This document shows positions 63,005 to 64,000 of a stretch of 64,000 nt of DNA, piece after piece. The position numbers and the translations under genes are program-made. The stretch spans positions 1-64,000 of the forward strand of contig JAHHIF010000016.1 of the NCBI GenBank assembly GCA_019358875.1, read 5' to 3'. The notes under the pieces are model-generated. The model saw only the letters and a list, made by a program, of their open reading frames with translations. It did not search any database and was not told the origin of the DNA. Position 1 is the first letter of the stretch, and each line of letters starts with the position of its first letter. This DNA is from Symplocastrum torsivum CPER-KK1. GTDB lineage: Bacteria; Cyanobacteriota; Cyanobacteriia; Cyanobacteriales; Coleofasciculaceae.

Positions 63005-64000
63005 TTACACTTTTTCCTTCGGTGGTGGCGTGATCCGGAGCTTGCTCAGACCTTGATCGATTTCTCTTAGAAGTTCAAAATCCTCCTCAGGTAGGGAGTT
63101 ACTTTTACTCTCATCTGCAATAGGTTTCTTCTCAAGAAAGGCAAACGCTTGCCGAAACTGATGTGGGTTTGCCTCAATCGGTGAGTCAAAGTGGCAGGGA
63201 ACAATTCGTTGAAAATCCCAACTTGCTACCTTGTCAGCCCAGTTGATGGTTTCCTTCGGCGCTCGGTTGAGAATGAGTGTTTGCAGAATTGGTGCAACGA
63301 ACAGACGCCCACCGCCTCGCAGTGCGTCAAACGATCGCTTCCAATCTTCCTTCCATTTGAAGGGAAACCAGCCGAAATACGCTTTCCTTGTCCGATTTGG
63401 AGCTTTGAGGGCATCACGAATCGACTGACCTAGTTCGATCGCCCCGATCGCACTCGGTTGGAAGTAAAACGCAAATAGTGAGATACGCTGCCATCCCTTA
63501 CGGCGGCTTGCCTCACTATCCTCTACGACATCGAATGCATTGTCCTTTGCGTGGAACAGTAAGGGGTATGGGTCAAGTTGAACAATTGCGGGTGGCTCCT
63601 CTGGCACACAAAGCACAGAGTCTGTGACGAGTAGTGTACGCGATCGCTTGTGGAAGAATGCCACTTCCTCAAACCGTCCTGGCCCAAGTTCGATGGGGCC
63701 AAGTATCGCATAGTCAAATTCATTAGCAAAAGGGGCTTTTGTACTGTCTTCCGGAAGTACGTGAGTGCGTTTCTTCGGGAAGCCAAGCCAGCTCAAGGGA
63801 AGGTTTAGTGGGAAACTCCACTGGTTCGGGGCTACAAAAACCTGTGCATTCGGAAATCGTCTTGCAAAAGGGCCAACGAAGACTTTGTGTTCTATTCCAG
63901 AGATTGTTGGCAGGATGATGTACTTGACATCACCGTGCTGTGCTACTAACTCATTGACAAGCCGTATGCACTCTTGCGTTGGTGCAACAGGCGCATAGAT
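63005..64000 (-). CDS. DUF4336 domain-containing protein, 5' end outside the window
   Basis: On the minus strand the frame is open from the right edge (reading APVAPTQECIRLVNELV and IILPTISGIEHKVFVGPFAR) through FVAPNQWSFPLNLPLSW and the rest of the protein to the stop at 63005. About 331 residues are visible and the start lies beyond position 64000. The sequence matches DUF4336 (metallo-beta-lactamase-like fold remnants): HKVFVGPFA, LGPGRFEEVAFFHKRSRTLLVTDSV, and a C-terminal WDFQRIVPCHFDSPI. Metal-binding residues appear reduced. Its role is unknown. A TTG at 63796 is an internal codon, not the start. Confidence 0.88.
   Translation of the reverse strand: MYAPVAPTQECIRLVNELVAQHGDVKYIILPTISGIEHKVFVGPFARRFPNAQVFVAPNQWSFPLNLPLSWLGFPKKRTHVLPEDSTKAPFANEFDYAILGPIELGPGRFEEVAFFHKRSRTLLVTDSVLCVPEEPPAIVQLDPYPLLFHAKDNAFDVVEDSEASRRKGWQRISLFAFYFQPSAIGAIELGQSIRDALKAPNRTRKAYFGWFPFKWKEDWKRSFDALRGGGRLFVAPILQTLILNRAPKETINWADKVASWDFQRIVPCHFDSPIEANPHQFRQAFAFLEKKPIADESKSNSLPEEDFELLREIDQGLSKLRITPPPKEKV

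Noticed and set aside
1..64000. CRISPR arrays, prophage genes, toxin-antitoxin pairs or intact IS transposases
   Set aside because: None seen. Regular repeats present are STRRs or coding repeats, and the RHH genes have no adjacent toxin-like partner.

Overview
The window reads as chromosomal DNA from a cyanobacterium, most likely filamentous (order Oscillatoriales or Coleofasciculales; this is inference). Support: the HIP1 octamer GCGATCGC and its core are scattered through most genes; gene families typical of cyanobacteria are present (HHL1-like protein, KGK-domain protein, cyanobacterial glutamate-cysteine ligase, Uma2 proteins, a long PAS-rich sensor kinase); and the intergenic DNA carries short tandem heptamer repeats (STRRs) and palindromic repeats of cyanobacterial type. 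Gene order is mosaic, with short operons on both strands.

Layout. 0-5 kb: a decayed DUF1349 fragment, ureC, a secreted glycine-rich protein, three very small genes (two of them ribbon-helix-helix proteins shorter than 60 residues) and a MITE next to a broken reading frame. 5-11.4 kb: proA, a TPR-M48 membrane protease, a small unknown, a PHP phosphoesterase and glutaminase glsA; proA and glsA both handle glutamate. 11.4-20.9 kb is a signal-transduction block: a FIST sensor protein next to a histidine kinase, two coupled small unknown proteins, a nine-PAS-domain HisKA_2 kinase and a receiver-PAS-kinase hybrid. 20.9-29 kb: VOC protein, pyrR, a Uma2 gene broken by an in-frame TGA, type 2 IPP isomerase, sppA, a small membrane protein and ppsA. 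29-38 kb: Ser/Thr kinase, a GIY-YIG-like protein with a small partner, TPR protein, ECF-type ABC ATPase, histone-deacetylase-family protein, gshA and trmL. 38-49 kb: a LysM/M23 cell-wall endopeptidase with a long leader and internal 84-bp repeats, tRNA-Met, small membrane and KGK proteins, and three large polytopic membrane proteins probably concerned with envelope glycans. 49-64 kb: pyrD, a GAF protein with a degenerate kinase end, the HHL1-like protein, oligopeptidase prlC, an RHH protein, map, an intact Uma2 gene, a well-bounded 168-bp MITE with a 10-bp target duplication, an alpha/beta hydrolase with a coiled-coil tail, an ABC1/UbiB kinase, mannose-1-phosphate guanylyltransferase and a DUF4336 gene that runs off the right edge.

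How the genes relate: most are housekeeping or nutrient genes (urea nitrogen, proline, glutamine, pyrimidine, isoprenoid, glutathione, gluconeogenesis) standing alone rather than in pathway operons. The coherent units are the signalling block at 11.4-20.9 kb and the envelope/glycan stretch at 43-49 kb. I saw no CRISPR array, prophage, intact transposase or obvious new defence system. The most informative novelties are small mobile or repeat elements (a 56-bp dispersed palindrome, two MITEs, STRRs that enter coding regions), decayed genes, missed small genes, and a possible three-way-junction RNA in the leader of the M23 peptidase gene.
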